The position numbers and the translations under genes were made by a program. Source: Hyphomicrobiales bacterium (GTDB lineage Bacteria > Pseudomonadota > Alphaproteobacteria > Rhizobiales > Kaistiaceae). From it: a stretch of 64,000 nt of DNA. The notes below the pieces were generated by a model that worked only from the letters and a program-made list of their open reading frames with translations, did not search any database and was not told the DNA's origin. This document shows, piece after piece, positions 23,010 through 31,127 of this stretch (position 1 is the first letter of the stretch; each line of letters starts with the position of its first letter). The stretch covers positions 744,001-808,000 of the forward strand of contig JAFKKF010000006.1 of the NCBI GenBank assembly GCA_017305635.1. The letters are read 5' to 3'.

Positions 23010-24389
23010 CTAGGTCGAGCACTTCAGGAGGCGGATGGCCTCCGAAAGGGTGACCTGACCGCCGAGCCGCTTCCGGAAGATGAATCGGATGTTGCCCGCG
23101 GTCGCCTGAGTATAGGGGTCGCGGAGGAGCGCCATCGCGATCCTGTCGACGAGCGTGTAGCCCCGCTCGAAGTCGCCGAACGCCATGGGATAGGCATTGG
23201 CATTCTCGTTCGGCATGTCCGGGACCTCGACGTAGGGCGCGCCGAGGATCGTGTTCGGCACGCCGTTCGCGACGCCCGGCATCCAGATGTACTGCTTGTC
23301 GGTGTCCTTCAGCTTGCGGACCGAGCCGAGCGTAGTGCGGTTGAGGGCCCACTTGGCGTTGCGGACGTAGCCGGTCTTCAGGGAATGGAAGAGGGTGATG
23401 ATGCCATCCGCCTGCCCGTTGACGTCGGCGATCGTCGCCGCCGACCCCGAATTCGTGGAGCCGAGGCCGGCGCCGCCGTCAAGGAAGCCCTGCGGCTTGC
23501 CGACGCCGTTGCCCGACACGACCGCCGCACCCTCCGCGACGGAGAACTGCTCCTCGGATTCGGAGCTGAGCTCCGCCTCGAGGTCGAACGCCGAATCCTC
23601 GAGATTCTGCTGGCTGATGTCGATCAGTGCGTAGATCTCGTGGGTCGGGATCTCGACCATGCCGTAGCGGAGTCCATCGGTCTCGGTACGGGGACCCTGC
23701 TCGGACACCCACTGCGCGGCGAACTGGCCGGTGCGCTTCGGGATCTGGATCGACTTGTTCGCGGTCGTCCGCACCCGAACGAGCGAGCGGACCGGGCTGA
23801 CCTCGGTGATGCCCTTGATGATCTCCTGGACGTACTCCACGGGCGCCAGGTAACCGCCGGTGGTGTCGTCGGTGACCGAGAGCGCCTTGTATTCGGCGCG
23901 GACGTCCTCGATCGCCTTCCGCTCGTCCTGGCTGAGGTTGGGCTCGCCGAGGATGAGGGCACGGAGGACGCCCATGCCCCAGGTGTTCACCCGCTTCTTC
24001 AGCTCGGCCTTCTTCTGCTCCGGGTTGGCGCCGGCGAGCGACATGCGGTTGAGCTTCAGCTCGAGCTCGTCGCGCTCCTTCTTCGCATCGGCATTGACCT
24101 TCTCGATGGCGACCAGCTTCTGGTTGAGGCCTTCGAAGTCGCCGAGGGTCTTCTCGATCTTGGCGAGCTTGTCGGTGGTGACCGGGTCGGCTGCGCCCTT
24201 CTTCTCGATTTCCTTCAGGCGCTGGTCGTTGGTGGACTTGTACTCCTCCCATCCCTTCGAGACGTCCTCGACGGCCTTCTTGATCTCGGCGAGGACGGTG
24301 GCGGTCGGATCCTCGTCCTTGGTCTCCGGAGCGTGGCCGGAAAGCATGGTCGAACCGGCGAGCAGCCGGGCGTGGCGGTCCATGAACAT
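23010..24389 (-). CDS. Major capsid protein, HK97 fold, with N-terminal scaffold domain
   Basis: A 459-residue capsid subunit. Residues 1 to about 130 are a charged coiled coil (EIKKAVEDVSKGWEEYKSTN, KKERDELELKLNRM), the delta/scaffolding domain that the prohead protease removes. The mature part begins near LSVTDDTTGGYLAPVEY, followed by TSPVRSLVRVRTT-like, DISQQNLEDSAFDLEAEL, AVVSGNGVGKPQGFL and the C-terminal YTLVDRIAMALLRDP. Those are HK97-family landmarks. It looks intact, unlike the terminase-portal and tape measure genes. Confidence 0.93.
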   Translation of the reverse strand: MFMDRHARLLAGSTMLSGHAPETKDEDPTATVLAEIKKAVEDVSKGWEEYKSTNDQRLKEIEKKGAADPVTTDKLAKIEKTLGDFEGLNQKLVAIEKVNADAKKERDELELKLNRMSLAGANPEQKKAELKKRVNTWGMGVLRALILGEPNLSQDERKAIEDVRAEYKALSVTDDTTGGYLAPVEYVQEIIKGITEVSPVRSLVRVRTTANKSIQIPKRTGQFAAQWVSEQGPRTETDGLRYGMVEIPTHEIYALIDISQQNLEDSAFDLEAELSSESEEQFSVAEGAAVVSGNGVGKPQGFLDGGAGLGSTNSGSAATIADVNGQADGIITLFHSLKTGYVRNAKWALNRTTLGSVRKLKDTDKQYIWMPGVANGVPNTILGAPYVEVPDMPNENANAYPMAFGDFERGYTLVDRIAMALLRDPYTQATAGNIRFIFRKRLGGQVTLSEAIRLLKCST

Positions 24390-24404
24390 GACGGAGTGCT
24401 TCCT

Positions 24405-25106
24405 CTACGAGCGAAGCTTCTTGGCGAAGCTGCGCATGCTCATGAGCAGATCTCGCGCACCATCACCGTGCGGCCGCTCGTTCTCCCCGGCGTCGCGCCG
24501 GAGCTGCTTGCGGAGGACCGCGACGGCCGTCTTGGCGTCGCGCTGCGAGAGACCTGCGTCACGCAGGTTGTCCTCCAGCTCTCGCGGATTGATGTTGGTC
24601 GTCTTGACGTCGGCGATCTGCGCTTCCGGCATCATGGGGAACGTGACGATGGAGATTTCCCAGATGTCGACGCGCTTCAGGAGCCGGGCGCCGGTGGTAC
24701 GGTCGATCTCGGCTTCCACGGTCTGGTAGCCGATCGACAGCCCCTTCAGGGCGCCGCGCTTCACGAGCTCATATGCGGCCTTCGCCTGCGGCACCTCGAG
24801 GACGAGTTCGCCTTTCACCCGCAGGCCCTTCTCGTCCTCGGCGATCTCGGTCCAGATGCCGATCGGATCGTCCGGATTGTGTTGCCACAGCATCGGCGGC
24901 AAGGCCTTCCGCTTCCGCCAGTCGGCGAGAGACTTCTTGAAGGCGCCGGGCAGGATGATGTCGCCACCGAGGTCGAGGAGGTTGAATACCGAACCGTACC
25001 CCTCAACTGTCCCCGCGGTGCCCTCCTCGTCGGCCTTGAACTCGAAGGCGAAGTCCAGGGCCGTGCCCGTCGGAGCGCCCTTGCGCTCGAGGTCAGACAG
25101 TCTCAT
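24405..25106 (-). CDS. HK97-type prohead protease (U35)
   Basis: A 233-residue serine protease. The family landmarks are visible: VEGYGSVFNLLDLGGDIILPGAF (35-55), the catalytic His76 in MLWQHNPDDPIG, the nucleophile Ser124 in LKGLSIGY, and EISIVTFPM. It cleaves the capsid scaffold domain and itself during maturation. Its start overlaps the 3' end of the upstream terminase-portal frame by 14 bases, the normal coupling of portal and protease genes, so the portal 3' end is authentic. Confidence 0.92.
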   Translation of the reverse strand: MRLSDLERKGAPTGTALDFAFEFKADEEGTAGTVEGYGSVFNLLDLGGDIILPGAFKKSLADWRKRKALPPMLWQHNPDDPIGIWTEIAEDEKGLRVKGELVLEVPQAKAAYELVKRGALKGLSIGYQTVEAEIDRTTGARLLKRVDIWEISIVTFPMMPEAQIADVKTTNINPRELEDNLRDAGLSQRDAKTAVAVLRKQLRRDAGENERPHGDGARDLLMSMRSFAKKLRS

Positions 25107-27270
25107 CGGGATCCTCGCTGGGTGCCGGCGCAGTCGTGGCCACCGGATTGCGGAGCTCGTCGCCGCCGGGGAGAGGGTTTCGGTCCTGCAGCTCGCGGAC
25201 CTCGTTCTGGGTCAGCCAGGGCGGCGAGCCGCCATTGCCAAGCGCGCGGCTGAAGTATTCCGCCTCGTCCTTCATGGCGCCGCGGAGAAGCCCGCGCTGG
25301 TTGAACTTGGCGAAGACGCCTTCTTCCCCCTCGTCCTCGAGCATGAGGTCGATCGACTGTTCGATGTCCTCGTACCAGGGGGTGAGCGTGTGGACGACGT
25401 GCGCGATGAAGAACTGCTCGGCCGACGCGAAGGTGGGCGTCTGGTCGCCGGCATGGCCGACCATCTGCGGGAAGACGTCGAAGGCGCGGCAGATTTCCTC
25501 GATCTGGTGCTTGCGCAGTTCGATGTGCTGGGCGTCCTCGCCCGTCATGCCCATCGACGTGTACTTGGCGCCGTTGTCCAGGAGCAGCGGCTTGAACGTG
25601 TTGCCTGCGGAGAGCGTCTGCTCCATCCATTCCTTGAGCTGCAGGTAGCGCTCGGGGCTCAGGCTATTCTCGACGCTGATCACGCCCGACGTGCGGGCAC
25701 CGTTCTTGTGGAAGTCGGCATGGGTCTGCTCGGCCGCCATCGCGAGGCCGATCGCTTCTCTGGCAAGCCGGACGCCGGCGAGGACCCGTCGCGAATCCCA
25801 GGTCAGGTCGGGCAGGTAGGCGAGTTCCTTCAGCCGGAGTTCGGCCCCGATGCCGGCCAGCCGGGCCGCCACGAAGTCGAGCCGGATCTGCTTGCCGGGA
25901 ATGGCGTGCAGGAAGCCCTGCTCGGCCCAGGTTTCGTAGGGCGCCTGGTCCCGCTCCGCCCGTGCCCGAATCGTGTCCTTCGGCGTCCAGGCCTCTATCC
26001 AGGCGTCGAAAGTCGGAAGGAGGACTGCCCGCCCGTCCTCGTCCTGGCGCTCGACCTGGCCGGTTTGCACCGCGAACGCCGCCGCCGTCAGGTCCTGCGA
26101 CTCCGACAGGTCGACGCCGGCATGGACGTCGCGGTCGCGGTGTTCGACCACCGGATCGAAATCGGCGAGGGCCGCCTCGAGCGTTTCCCGGGCGATCCAG
26201 GCCGTCTCCGCGTCGGTCCACTGGCAGAAGTGCAGGCGCAGGATACCGTTGCGCTTGCCCGGCATCTGCTTGGCCTGACGGACCACGCCGGCGAGATAGT
26301 CCTCGCGGATCGTGATGCGGAAGAGCGGGTTGGCCTTGGGCCAGCAGGACGGATCCTCGAGCGGATCGTCGTCCTTGTCGAGGGCGCAGACGAAGGCGAA
26401 GGTGTCGTCGTCGATGACCTCGCCGACGAACGTGAAATTCTCGTCCGGCGTCATGGTGCCGGCCGCCACCCGCACTGCGTGCGTGCGCTCTTCCCAGGCG
26501 ACCGAATTCCGATCGCTGCCGGAATTGGTGATCATGGCGAGGAGCGGCTGCTCCCGGAATTTGAAGCCGCGCTCCAGCATGTCGATGATCAGGCGATCGG
26601 GGTGCTCGTGCACCTCGTCGCAGAGCGCGCAATGTGGCCGCGGGCCGGAGCCGGCCTTGCGCTTCTCGCGCGAGATCGGCCGGAAGAACGAGCCGGTCCT
26701 GAGGTCGGCCAGGTTCCAGACGTTCGGCTCGGTGCCCGAAGGCTTGAGGCGCTTCCTCAGGGCCGGCGACTGGTCGCGCATGGCGACGGCGTCGCGAAAC
26801 AGGACCATGGCCTGGTCCTTGTTCGCGGCCGCAGCGTACACCTCCGCGCGCGGCTCGCCGTCGGCGACCAGGCAATAGTGACCGGTGCCGGCGGCCCAGG
26901 GCGACTTGCCGTTGCCCTTCCCTTCCTCGATGTAGGCGCGGCGGTACCGGCGTTTGCCGTTTGCGCGCTTCCAGCCGAAGAGGCTGCCCGTCTTGAACTT
27001 CTGCGACGGGTGAAGCTCGAAGGGGATGCCCTCGAACTGCCCTCCGTTCAGGCGGAGGACGGTGGGGAAGAACCGGATCGCGCGGTCCGCCGCCTCGCGG
27101 TCGAAGTAAATTCCCCGGGCCGGACCTTCGATCAGATCCTTGAGATGCCGCCTGCAGGCGTTGCGCACGTGAGGCCCGGCGATGACATCGCCGGCGAGCA
27201 CGGCCTCCGCCCAGGTCGTTACCGGGTCGGCCTTAGCTGAAGAACTCGGCTGCTGGGTCCTCTTCGCCAT
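25093..27270 (-). CDS. Chimera of large terminase (N-terminal) and portal protein (C-terminal)
   Basis: One uninterrupted 725-codon frame. Residues 1 to about 485 are a Terminase_1-type large subunit: ELHPSQKFKTGSLFGW, Walker A-like EEGKGNGKS (115-123), Walker B/catalytic ALCDEVHEH (Asp218-Glu219) and the first nuclease Asp387 in GVDLSES. From about residue 486 (near base 25815) the sequence becomes an HK97 portal C-terminal half: GVRLAREAIGLAM, HKNGARTSGVIS, KYTSMGMTGEDAQHIELRK, FDVFPQMVGH. The terminase C-terminus and the portal N-terminal third are missing. I infer an in-frame deletion joining two adjacent genes, which would destroy packaging. Confidence 0.82.
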   Translation of the reverse strand: MAKRTQQPSSSAKADPVTTWAEAVLAGDVIAGPHVRNACRRHLKDLIEGPARGIYFDREAADRAIRFFPTVLRLNGGQFEGIPFELHPSQKFKTGSLFGWKRANGKRRYRRAYIEEGKGNGKSPWAAGTGHYCLVADGEPRAEVYAAAANKDQAMVLFRDAVAMRDQSPALRKRLKPSGTEPNVWNLADLRTGSFFRPISREKRKAGSGPRPHCALCDEVHEHPDRLIIDMLERGFKFREQPLLAMITNSGSDRNSVAWEERTHAVRVAAGTMTPDENFTFVGEVIDDDTFAFVCALDKDDDPLEDPSCWPKANPLFRITIREDYLAGVVRQAKQMPGKRNGILRLHFCQWTDAETAWIARETLEAALADFDPVVEHRDRDVHAGVDLSESQDLTAAAFAVQTGQVERQDEDGRAVLLPTFDAWIEAWTPKDTIRARAERDQAPYETWAEQGFLHAIPGKQIRLDFVAARLAGIGAELRLKELAYLPDLTWDSRRVLAGVRLAREAIGLAMAAEQTHADFHKNGARTSGVISVENSLSPERYLQLKEWMEQTLSAGNTFKPLLLDNGAKYTSMGMTGEDAQHIELRKHQIEEICRAFDVFPQMVGHAGDQTPTFASAEQFFIAHVVHTLTPWYEDIEQSIDLMLEDEGEEGVFAKFNQRGLLRGAMKDEAEYFSRALGNGGSPPWLTQNEVRELQDRNPLPGGDELRNPVATTAPAPSEDPDETV

Positions 27271-27703
27271 CGCCGGCGGTATCGACTCTCGATCGGGCAG
27301 ATGGCGTCATGCCGAATTCGCTGAGCCAGGCACGGATACGGCGATCGGCGTCGCGCACCGCGGCGAGCGCCGGATGGGCGCGATACATCGTGCTGCCGTG
27401 CTGGTTGGTGGTCTCGTAGTAATCGGCCCCGAAGCGCTTGAGCTCGGCTCGCGCCTCGCGAAGATCCGCGTACGCTTCGCACAGGACCTCGAGCGCCGCC
27501 GCGTCGATCTCGGTGACCACGCCGGCACGCTGCAGCTGCGTGGCCCAGACCTTCCAAGCCTGGCGTGCCGCCGGACGAAGATGCTTAGGCGCGGCCGCCG
27601 TGAGTTCGCGCGGCTTCGGCTCGCGCTCCCGCAGCGGCCGCTTTCCCGCGTTCCCCTCGATCTCCTTGATCCGGGTCGGCTTCGGCTTGCGGCCCTTGCT
27701 CAT
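27233..27703 (-). CDS. Small terminase subunit, P27 family
   Basis: A 156-residue DNA-binding packaging protein. The P27 family start is clear: MSKGRKPKPTRIKEIEGNAGKR, then APKHLRPAARQAWKVWATQL and VVTEIDAAALEVLCEAYAD, with C-terminal HPALAAVRDADRRIRAWLSEFGMTPSARSR. The subunit recognises the pac or cos site and loads the large terminase. Its 3' end overlaps the large terminase start by 38 bases. It appears intact. Confidence 0.9.
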   Translation of the reverse strand: MSKGRKPKPTRIKEIEGNAGKRPLREREPKPRELTAAAPKHLRPAARQAWKVWATQLQRAGVVTEIDAAALEVLCEAYADLREARAELKRFGADYYETTNQHGSTMYRAHPALAAVRDADRRIRAWLSEFGMTPSARSRVDTAGDGEEDPAAEFFS

Positions 27704-27808
27704 CCGGCGTCCAGTTTTTGTTCCAATTTCGCGGCCGCGCGAACAAACTTGCCCGCCGGTCCGCGGGACCGGGAGGCCGTGGAGATCAGGCCCCCCCGGG
27801 GCGTGGGG

Positions 27809-28147
27809 TCAGCGGTTGACGGGGTGGGCCGGGTCGATGGGCCAGCCGTCGACGTCGACAGCCTTCGAGAAGCCGCGGACTTCGGCCGATTGGATTGGCC
27901 CGTCGTGGCAGGACTTGCAGGTCGACTCGTGGTTCGAGGGATCGATGAAGAGCGACCAGTCGCCGCGATGCGGCGTGCGATGGTTCACCACCGTGGCAGC
28001 GACGATCTCACCTCGCTCGAGGTGGCGTTCGCAAAGCGGCTGCCGCTGAAGCTGGACGACTCGTGCCTTTCGCCAGGCCGCCAACTTGTACCAGGGCCGA
28101 TAGCGCTGGGCCTCCTCGCTCCGTTGGTCCCGACGCTCGAAAGTCAC
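27809..28147 (-). CDS. HNH endonuclease adjacent to terminase
   Basis: A 112-residue nuclease starting at GTG 28147. Motifs: basic start with YRPWYKLAAWRKARV, a CERHLERGE segment, the His-Asn core VNHRTPHRGDW, NHESTCKSCHDG with the zinc-type CxxC, and a final DGWPIDPAHPVNR. HNH proteins in this position assist terminase in specific DNA cleavage in HK97-like phages. The start overlaps the stop of the preceding small ORF (GTGA). 105 bases separate it from the small terminase gene. Confidence 0.88.
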   Translation of the reverse strand: MTFERRDQRSEEAQRYRPWYKLAAWRKARVVQLQRQPLCERHLERGEIVAATVVNHRTPHRGDWSLFIDPSNHESTCKSCHDGPIQSAEVRGFSKAVDVDGWPIDPAHPVNR

Positions 28148-28314
28148 TCGGTCCGTGGCGGCAGAGGAGGCAAGGGGAATGGTGCGAGGAACATGCCGGC
28201 AATCGGCAGCCGATCCGCGCCGCGGGTGATGACCGTGACCACGTCGCGCACAAGGAGGTAGGTTGTGGCATCCGCGCGAGGGTCGATCTCGCGCCGCTTA
28301 GACGCGGACATCAT
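28144..28314 (-). CDS. Small phage ORF, 56 residues
   Basis: Begins at ATG 28314 (a second ATG follows directly), overlaps the end of the upstream gene by 17 bases and ends in TGA overlapping the HNH start. The product (SASKRREIDPRADATTYLL, then VVTVITRGADRLPIAG and a Pro-rich tail LPPLPPRTE) matches nothing I know. The overlaps at both ends support a real coupled gene. Confidence 0.55.
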   Translation of the reverse strand: MMSASKRREIDPRADATTYLLVRDVVTVITRGADRLPIAGMFLAPFPLPPLPPRTE

Positions 28315-28588
28315 AAGCGATCCGCTTCACCCGACCCGTCACGATGCACCGCCGGCGCCGGCGGTCGATATCCGAATAGTGAGCGAGAACGCTGACCTCG
28401 ATGCCGGCGATCGCTGCGCGCTCGAGCACATGGTTCAGCGCCCCCAGCAGTCCGCCGATCTCTCCGACCAGGCGGACGTCGTCGAATATGAGGGTCGGCT
28501 CGACCTTGAGGCCTCGCCGACCCGCTTCATCAACGACTTGGCGGGACAGGCCTCCGGCGGGCAAGGCCAACGGCAGCTGATTGTCCAT
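28298..28588 (-). CDS. Hypothetical phage protein, 96 residues
   Basis: From ATG 28588: MDNQLPLALPAGGLSRQVVDE, then a LIFDDVRLVGEIGGLLGAL helix and a C-terminal RRRRRCIVTGRVKRI stretch. The alternating charge and the basic C-terminus suggest nucleic-acid contact, but no family is recognised. It lies in the minus-strand run ahead of the HNH and terminase genes, in the position of late-regulatory or DNA-processing genes. Confidence 0.5.
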   Translation of the reverse strand: MDNQLPLALPAGGLSRQVVDEAGRRGLKVEPTLIFDDVRLVGEIGGLLGALNHVLERAAIAGIEVSVLAHYSDIDRRRRRCIVTGRVKRIAYDVRV

Positions 28589-28604
28589 CTTGGTGCACGC
28601 GGCC

Positions 28605-28889
28605 TCAGTCCTTCAGGGCCTCAGCGAGCTTCTGCAGCTCGCGGGCAATCTCGGAGCGCTCCTCATGGAACCGCTCGGGTCGTTTCGTCTCCGGCGGCGC
28701 CAAGCGCCGCACCCTGGAGGCGAGCTCGTCCAGCCGCCGGCGGAGATCCCGCGCCGAACGCGGCGCGCCCATGGCGACCGTCTCCAGCTTTCCGCGGCCG
28801 GGAATGGTGGTCCGGGTGACTGGAATGCGGCGACCTTGGGCATCGGTGATCCGCGAGCGATCGACGATGGGCAAGAGCTGCCTCCGCAC
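28605..28889 (-). CDS. Hypothetical coiled-coil phage protein
   Basis: GTG 28889 gives 94 residues: VRRQLLPIVDRSRITDAQGR followed by a highly charged helical half (SARDLRRRLDELASRVRRLA, then ERFHEERSEIARELQKLAEAL). ATG 28772, with GGAG nine bases upstream, would give a 55-residue product containing only the helix. The helix pattern predicts a coiled coil. No known family. 16 bases upstream of the 28588 gene, so same transcription unit. Confidence 0.42.
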   Translation of the reverse strand: MRRQLLPIVDRSRITDAQGRRIPVTRTTIPGRGKLETVAMGAPRSARDLRRRLDELASRVRRLAPPETKRPERFHEERSEIARELQKLAEALKD

Positions 28890-28995
28890 TAGGTGATGGT
28901 AAGGCGCCGGTCGACCGTCTCGGCCGCCCGACGCCCTGCAGCCCCGCAGCGGTCTGGCCGCCACGAGGAAATCGAGAATCACCAGATACCGCGAC

Positions 28996-29026
28996 GAAAA
29001 GAGCCCCGGCCGTGGTGGCCCGGGCT
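28996..29026 (-). terminator. Rho-independent terminator on the minus strand
   Basis: Ten-base arms (AGCCCCGGCC and GGCCCGGGCT, one C-C mismatch) with a five-base loop, followed on the minus strand by CTTTTCG. It would end transcription from the HTH gene at 29257-29553 before the next minus-strand unit. The rest of 28890-29256 holds no gene I can support. Confidence 0.6.
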
Positions 29027-29256
29027 GAAGGGAAAATGCAAGCGGGATCGTCGAGGACGTCCGCGCCGACAAGCTGTCGCTGTACGGTGAAGGAAGCCGA
29101 CCCGGCCGCAGTTCGGCACCATGATCGTCTGAGGGTCGATTTCTGCCGCAGCCGCCGCAGGCAGTCAAAGCGGCGACTAGGCCGAAAGGGCGCCACATTC
29201 CCGGAAAGCCGAGCCGCGGCGCCGGGTCAAAGGGCGCCAGCTGGCGATGAGCATTG

Positions 29257-29553
29257 TTACCAGAGGATGGAAGAAACCAGGTGCTCGCGGAGCACGGCCG
29301 CGAGGATGGCGCCGGCGAGCTCGCCCTCGGCGATGCCCCGAGCGGCCGCTTCCTCGGCGAGCCGCGCCCGGGCCTCGCCGTCCAGCCGCCCCACGATCAC
29401 CGTCGCCGGCGGCCGCGCGGCCCGCCAGATCCGATGGTAGCGGTGGGCCGTGCGACGCCCGACGCCGGCCACGCGGGCAGCGGCGCGGCCACTGGCGCCG
29501 GCCTCGAACAGGGCGACGAGCTGGTCGACGCGGCGGGCGGGTAGGCGGTTCAA
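29257..29553 (-). CDS. Small helix-turn-helix phage protein
   Basis: About 98 residues if started at TTG 29553. The first half LPARRVDQLVALFEAGAS then GRAAARVAGVGRRTAHRYHR is a helix-turn-helix of the kind seen in transposase/InsA-like regulators; the second half (DGEARARLAEEAAARGIAEG, AGAILAAVLREHLV) looks like a ribbon-helix-helix or helical dimerisation tail. The frame is open further upstream, but no ATG or GTG is present. It is divergent from the DUF6362-like gene at 29644, so it may control the switch between the phage arms. Confidence 0.5.
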   Translation of the reverse strand: MNRLPARRVDQLVALFEAGASGRAAARVAGVGRRTAHRYHRIWRAARPPATVIVGRLDGEARARLAEEAAARGIAEGELAGAILAAVLREHLVSSILW

Positions 29554-29643
29554 TCGCTTCTCGGCATGGTGGAGCCGTGATAGATAAGCCGTTGCAGCCT
29601 CGCACGTTTCGCCGCCCTCGGGGTTAATTCCGGAGGGCTGCCC

Positions 29644-30174
29644 TTGACGACAATTCCGGCGGACCCAGCCGCCGTTTCGCCGCCGCCAACGGCCGACTTC
29701 TTTGGGTCGGATCCCGAGCGGCTGAAGGACCTGGTGGCGCGCGCCGGCGAGCTCGCCCGTCGTGCCATCCTCACCGACGCCGTGTTGCCGGACCGCGACC
29801 GGCCCCGGGGCTATGCGCCGACACTCCCATCGATGAGCCCGGCGGATCGCATTGCCGCCTTCGGCTTCGAGACCGCGATCGCGATCGACGAAGAGACGCG
29901 GGAGATTCAGCGCCGGCGCGCCGCCCGCTTCAAGCCCAGCCGGTCGGATATCGAGCATTTCATCGAGATCCTGTCCTGGCTGAGCTGGCTGAAGCGGCAG
30001 GATCACGAAGGCGCCGACGGCGTCCGGATCATCCGGCTCCGGGCCTTCCAGGTGGCCGCGTGGTCGATCGGGCAGCGCATGGGCGTCTCCGACGACACCG
30101 TCCGCCGGCGGCACCTCGCGGCCGTCACCCGCATCGCGTCACGCTACTGGCAACGCATCGAGGCTTTCGGGTGA
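29644..30174 (+). CDS. Phage regulatory protein with C-terminal HTH (DUF6362-like)
   Basis: A 176-residue protein starting at TTG 29644 with GGAGGG eight bases upstream. N-terminal part is variable; the centre has MSPADRIAAFGFETAIAI; the C-terminus AWSIGQRMGVSDDTVRRRHL is a clear helix-turn-helix. Such proteins lie upstream of terminase genes in alphaproteobacterial prophages and probably act as late gene regulators. The stop overlaps the next start (GTGA). Confidence 0.62.
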   Translation: MTTIPADPAAVSPPPTADFFGSDPERLKDLVARAGELARRAILTDAVLPDRDRPRGYAPTLPSMSPADRIAAFGFETAIAIDEETREIQRRRAARFKPSRSDIEHFIEILSWLSWLKRQDHEGADGVRIIRLRAFQVAAWSIGQRMGVSDDTVRRRHLAAVTRIASRYWQRIEAFG

Positions 30175-30563
30175 GCGATACGACCGTCAACCTGTCCGCC
30201 GTTCTCGACCTGGTCGCCGCCGAGCTCGGCGTCCGGCGGATCGTCACGCGATCGCGGGGCAACCGGCGCAGGATCCTCGCCCGGCAGCTCGCCGCGTACG
30301 TGGCGGTCGTACAGCTTGGAGTGTCGCGGGCCGCCGTGGGGCACGTGTTCCGGCGTGACGCTCGGTCAATCGGCAGGGCGATCGAGCGGATCGAGGACGC
30401 CAGGGACAACCGTCACTTCGATGAGATCGTCTTACGGCTCGAGCGAGCGGCCGCCGCTCTCGGCACGTGCGTTGAAACGCCACCCGACCAGCCATGCGGC
30501 AGTCATGCCGCCCACCAATTCCGCAACGACGAATGCCGGGACGTCGACGCCCCTAATCCCTGA
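30171..30563 (+). CDS. DnaA domain IV-like DNA-binding protein, C-terminus replaced
   Basis: From GTG 30171, 130 residues. LDLVAAELGVRRIVTRSRGN then RRILARQLAAYVAVVQLGVS, followed by VGHVFRRDARSIGRAIERIE, matches the DnaA C-terminal DNA-binding domain (helix-turn-helix plus signature loop) in a stand-alone phage form. The family pattern ends near ERAAAAL (about 30460); the last 34 residues (CVETPPDQPCGSHAAHQFRN and on) are read antisense to the aquaporin gene and look foreign. I infer that the arsenic locus was joined within the 3' end of this gene. The DNA-binding domain itself is intact. Confidence 0.68.
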   Translation: MSDTTVNLSAVLDLVAAELGVRRIVTRSRGNRRRILARQLAAYVAVVQLGVSRAAVGHVFRRDARSIGRAIERIEDARDNRHFDEIVLRLERAAAALGTCVETPPDQPCGSHAAHQFRNDECRDVDAPNP

Positions 30564-31127
30564 GAAGGAACCGGTAAGGGAGCGCGCGATCGCGACCGCC
30601 GGGTTGGCGAAGGATGTCGACGAAGTGAACCAGTAGGCGGCGACGATGTAGAGGCCGACCAGAGCAGGAGTCCGGTCGGGATCATGGCGGCTCCCAAGCA
30701 TGACCGTCGTGACCAGCCCGAACGCGGCGACGGCCTCCGCGAGCCACTGCCCTCCGCTTGAGCGGACCTGGTCGTAAGCACTGATGAGTGGCTGGCCGAA
30801 CATGGCGTGCGCCAGCAAGACGCCTGCGATGGCACCGATCAACTGGGCGAGCGCATAGGCCGCGGCGTCAACTAAGGGGAGGTCGCGTCGCAGCGCGAAC
30901 ACTAGCGTGACCAGCGGATTAAAATGAGAACCTGACACCGGTGCAAAGAGCGTGACAATCACGACAAGCGTCGCACCGGTGGCAATGGAGTTCGTCAGCA
31001 AGGCGAGGCCGAGATCCCTGGTCAGGGTCGTCGCCATGATCCCGGAGCCGACGACCGCGGCAAGCAGCCATGCGGTGCCGATCGCCTCGACTGCTGCCCG
31101 TCTCGCTAAACCAGCCTTTAAGGTCAG
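30432..31127 (-). CDS. aqpS: Arsenic-associated aquaglyceroporin (AqpS-like)
   Basis: A MIP channel of about 231 residues with six hydrophobic segments. The first pore motif is HFNPLV (NPL instead of NPA, 70-72) and the second is FANPAVAIARS (NPA 175-177), with Val178 where water channels carry the filter Arg. This altered filter is the pattern of aquaglyceroporins in rhizobial ars operons, where the channel releases arsenite made by ArsC and no ArsB/Acr3 pump is needed. No ATG, GTG or TTG fits; CTG 31127, overlapping the arsC stop as CTGA, is the best candidate, so the start is uncertain. It overlaps the convergent DnaA-like frame by 132 bases. Confidence 0.82.
   Translation of the reverse strand: MTLKAGLARRAAVEAIGTAWLLAAVVGSGIMATTLTRDLGLALLTNSIATGATLVVIVTLFAPVSGSHFNPLVTLVFALRRDLPLVDAAAYALAQLIGAIAGVLLAHAMFGQPLISAYDQVRSSGGQWLAEAVAAFGLVTTVMLGSRHDPDRTPALVGLYIVAAYWFTSSTSFANPAVAIARSLTGSFSGIRGVDVPAFVVAELVGGMTAAWLVGWRFNARAESGGRSLEP

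Noticed and set aside
22956..27240. Very long open frames on the plus strand (765 and 794 codons) across the capsid and terminase genes
   Set aside because: They are antisense to clearly conserved phage genes, have Arg/Asp/Leu-biased composition typical of GC-rich shadow frames, and show no recognisable domain.
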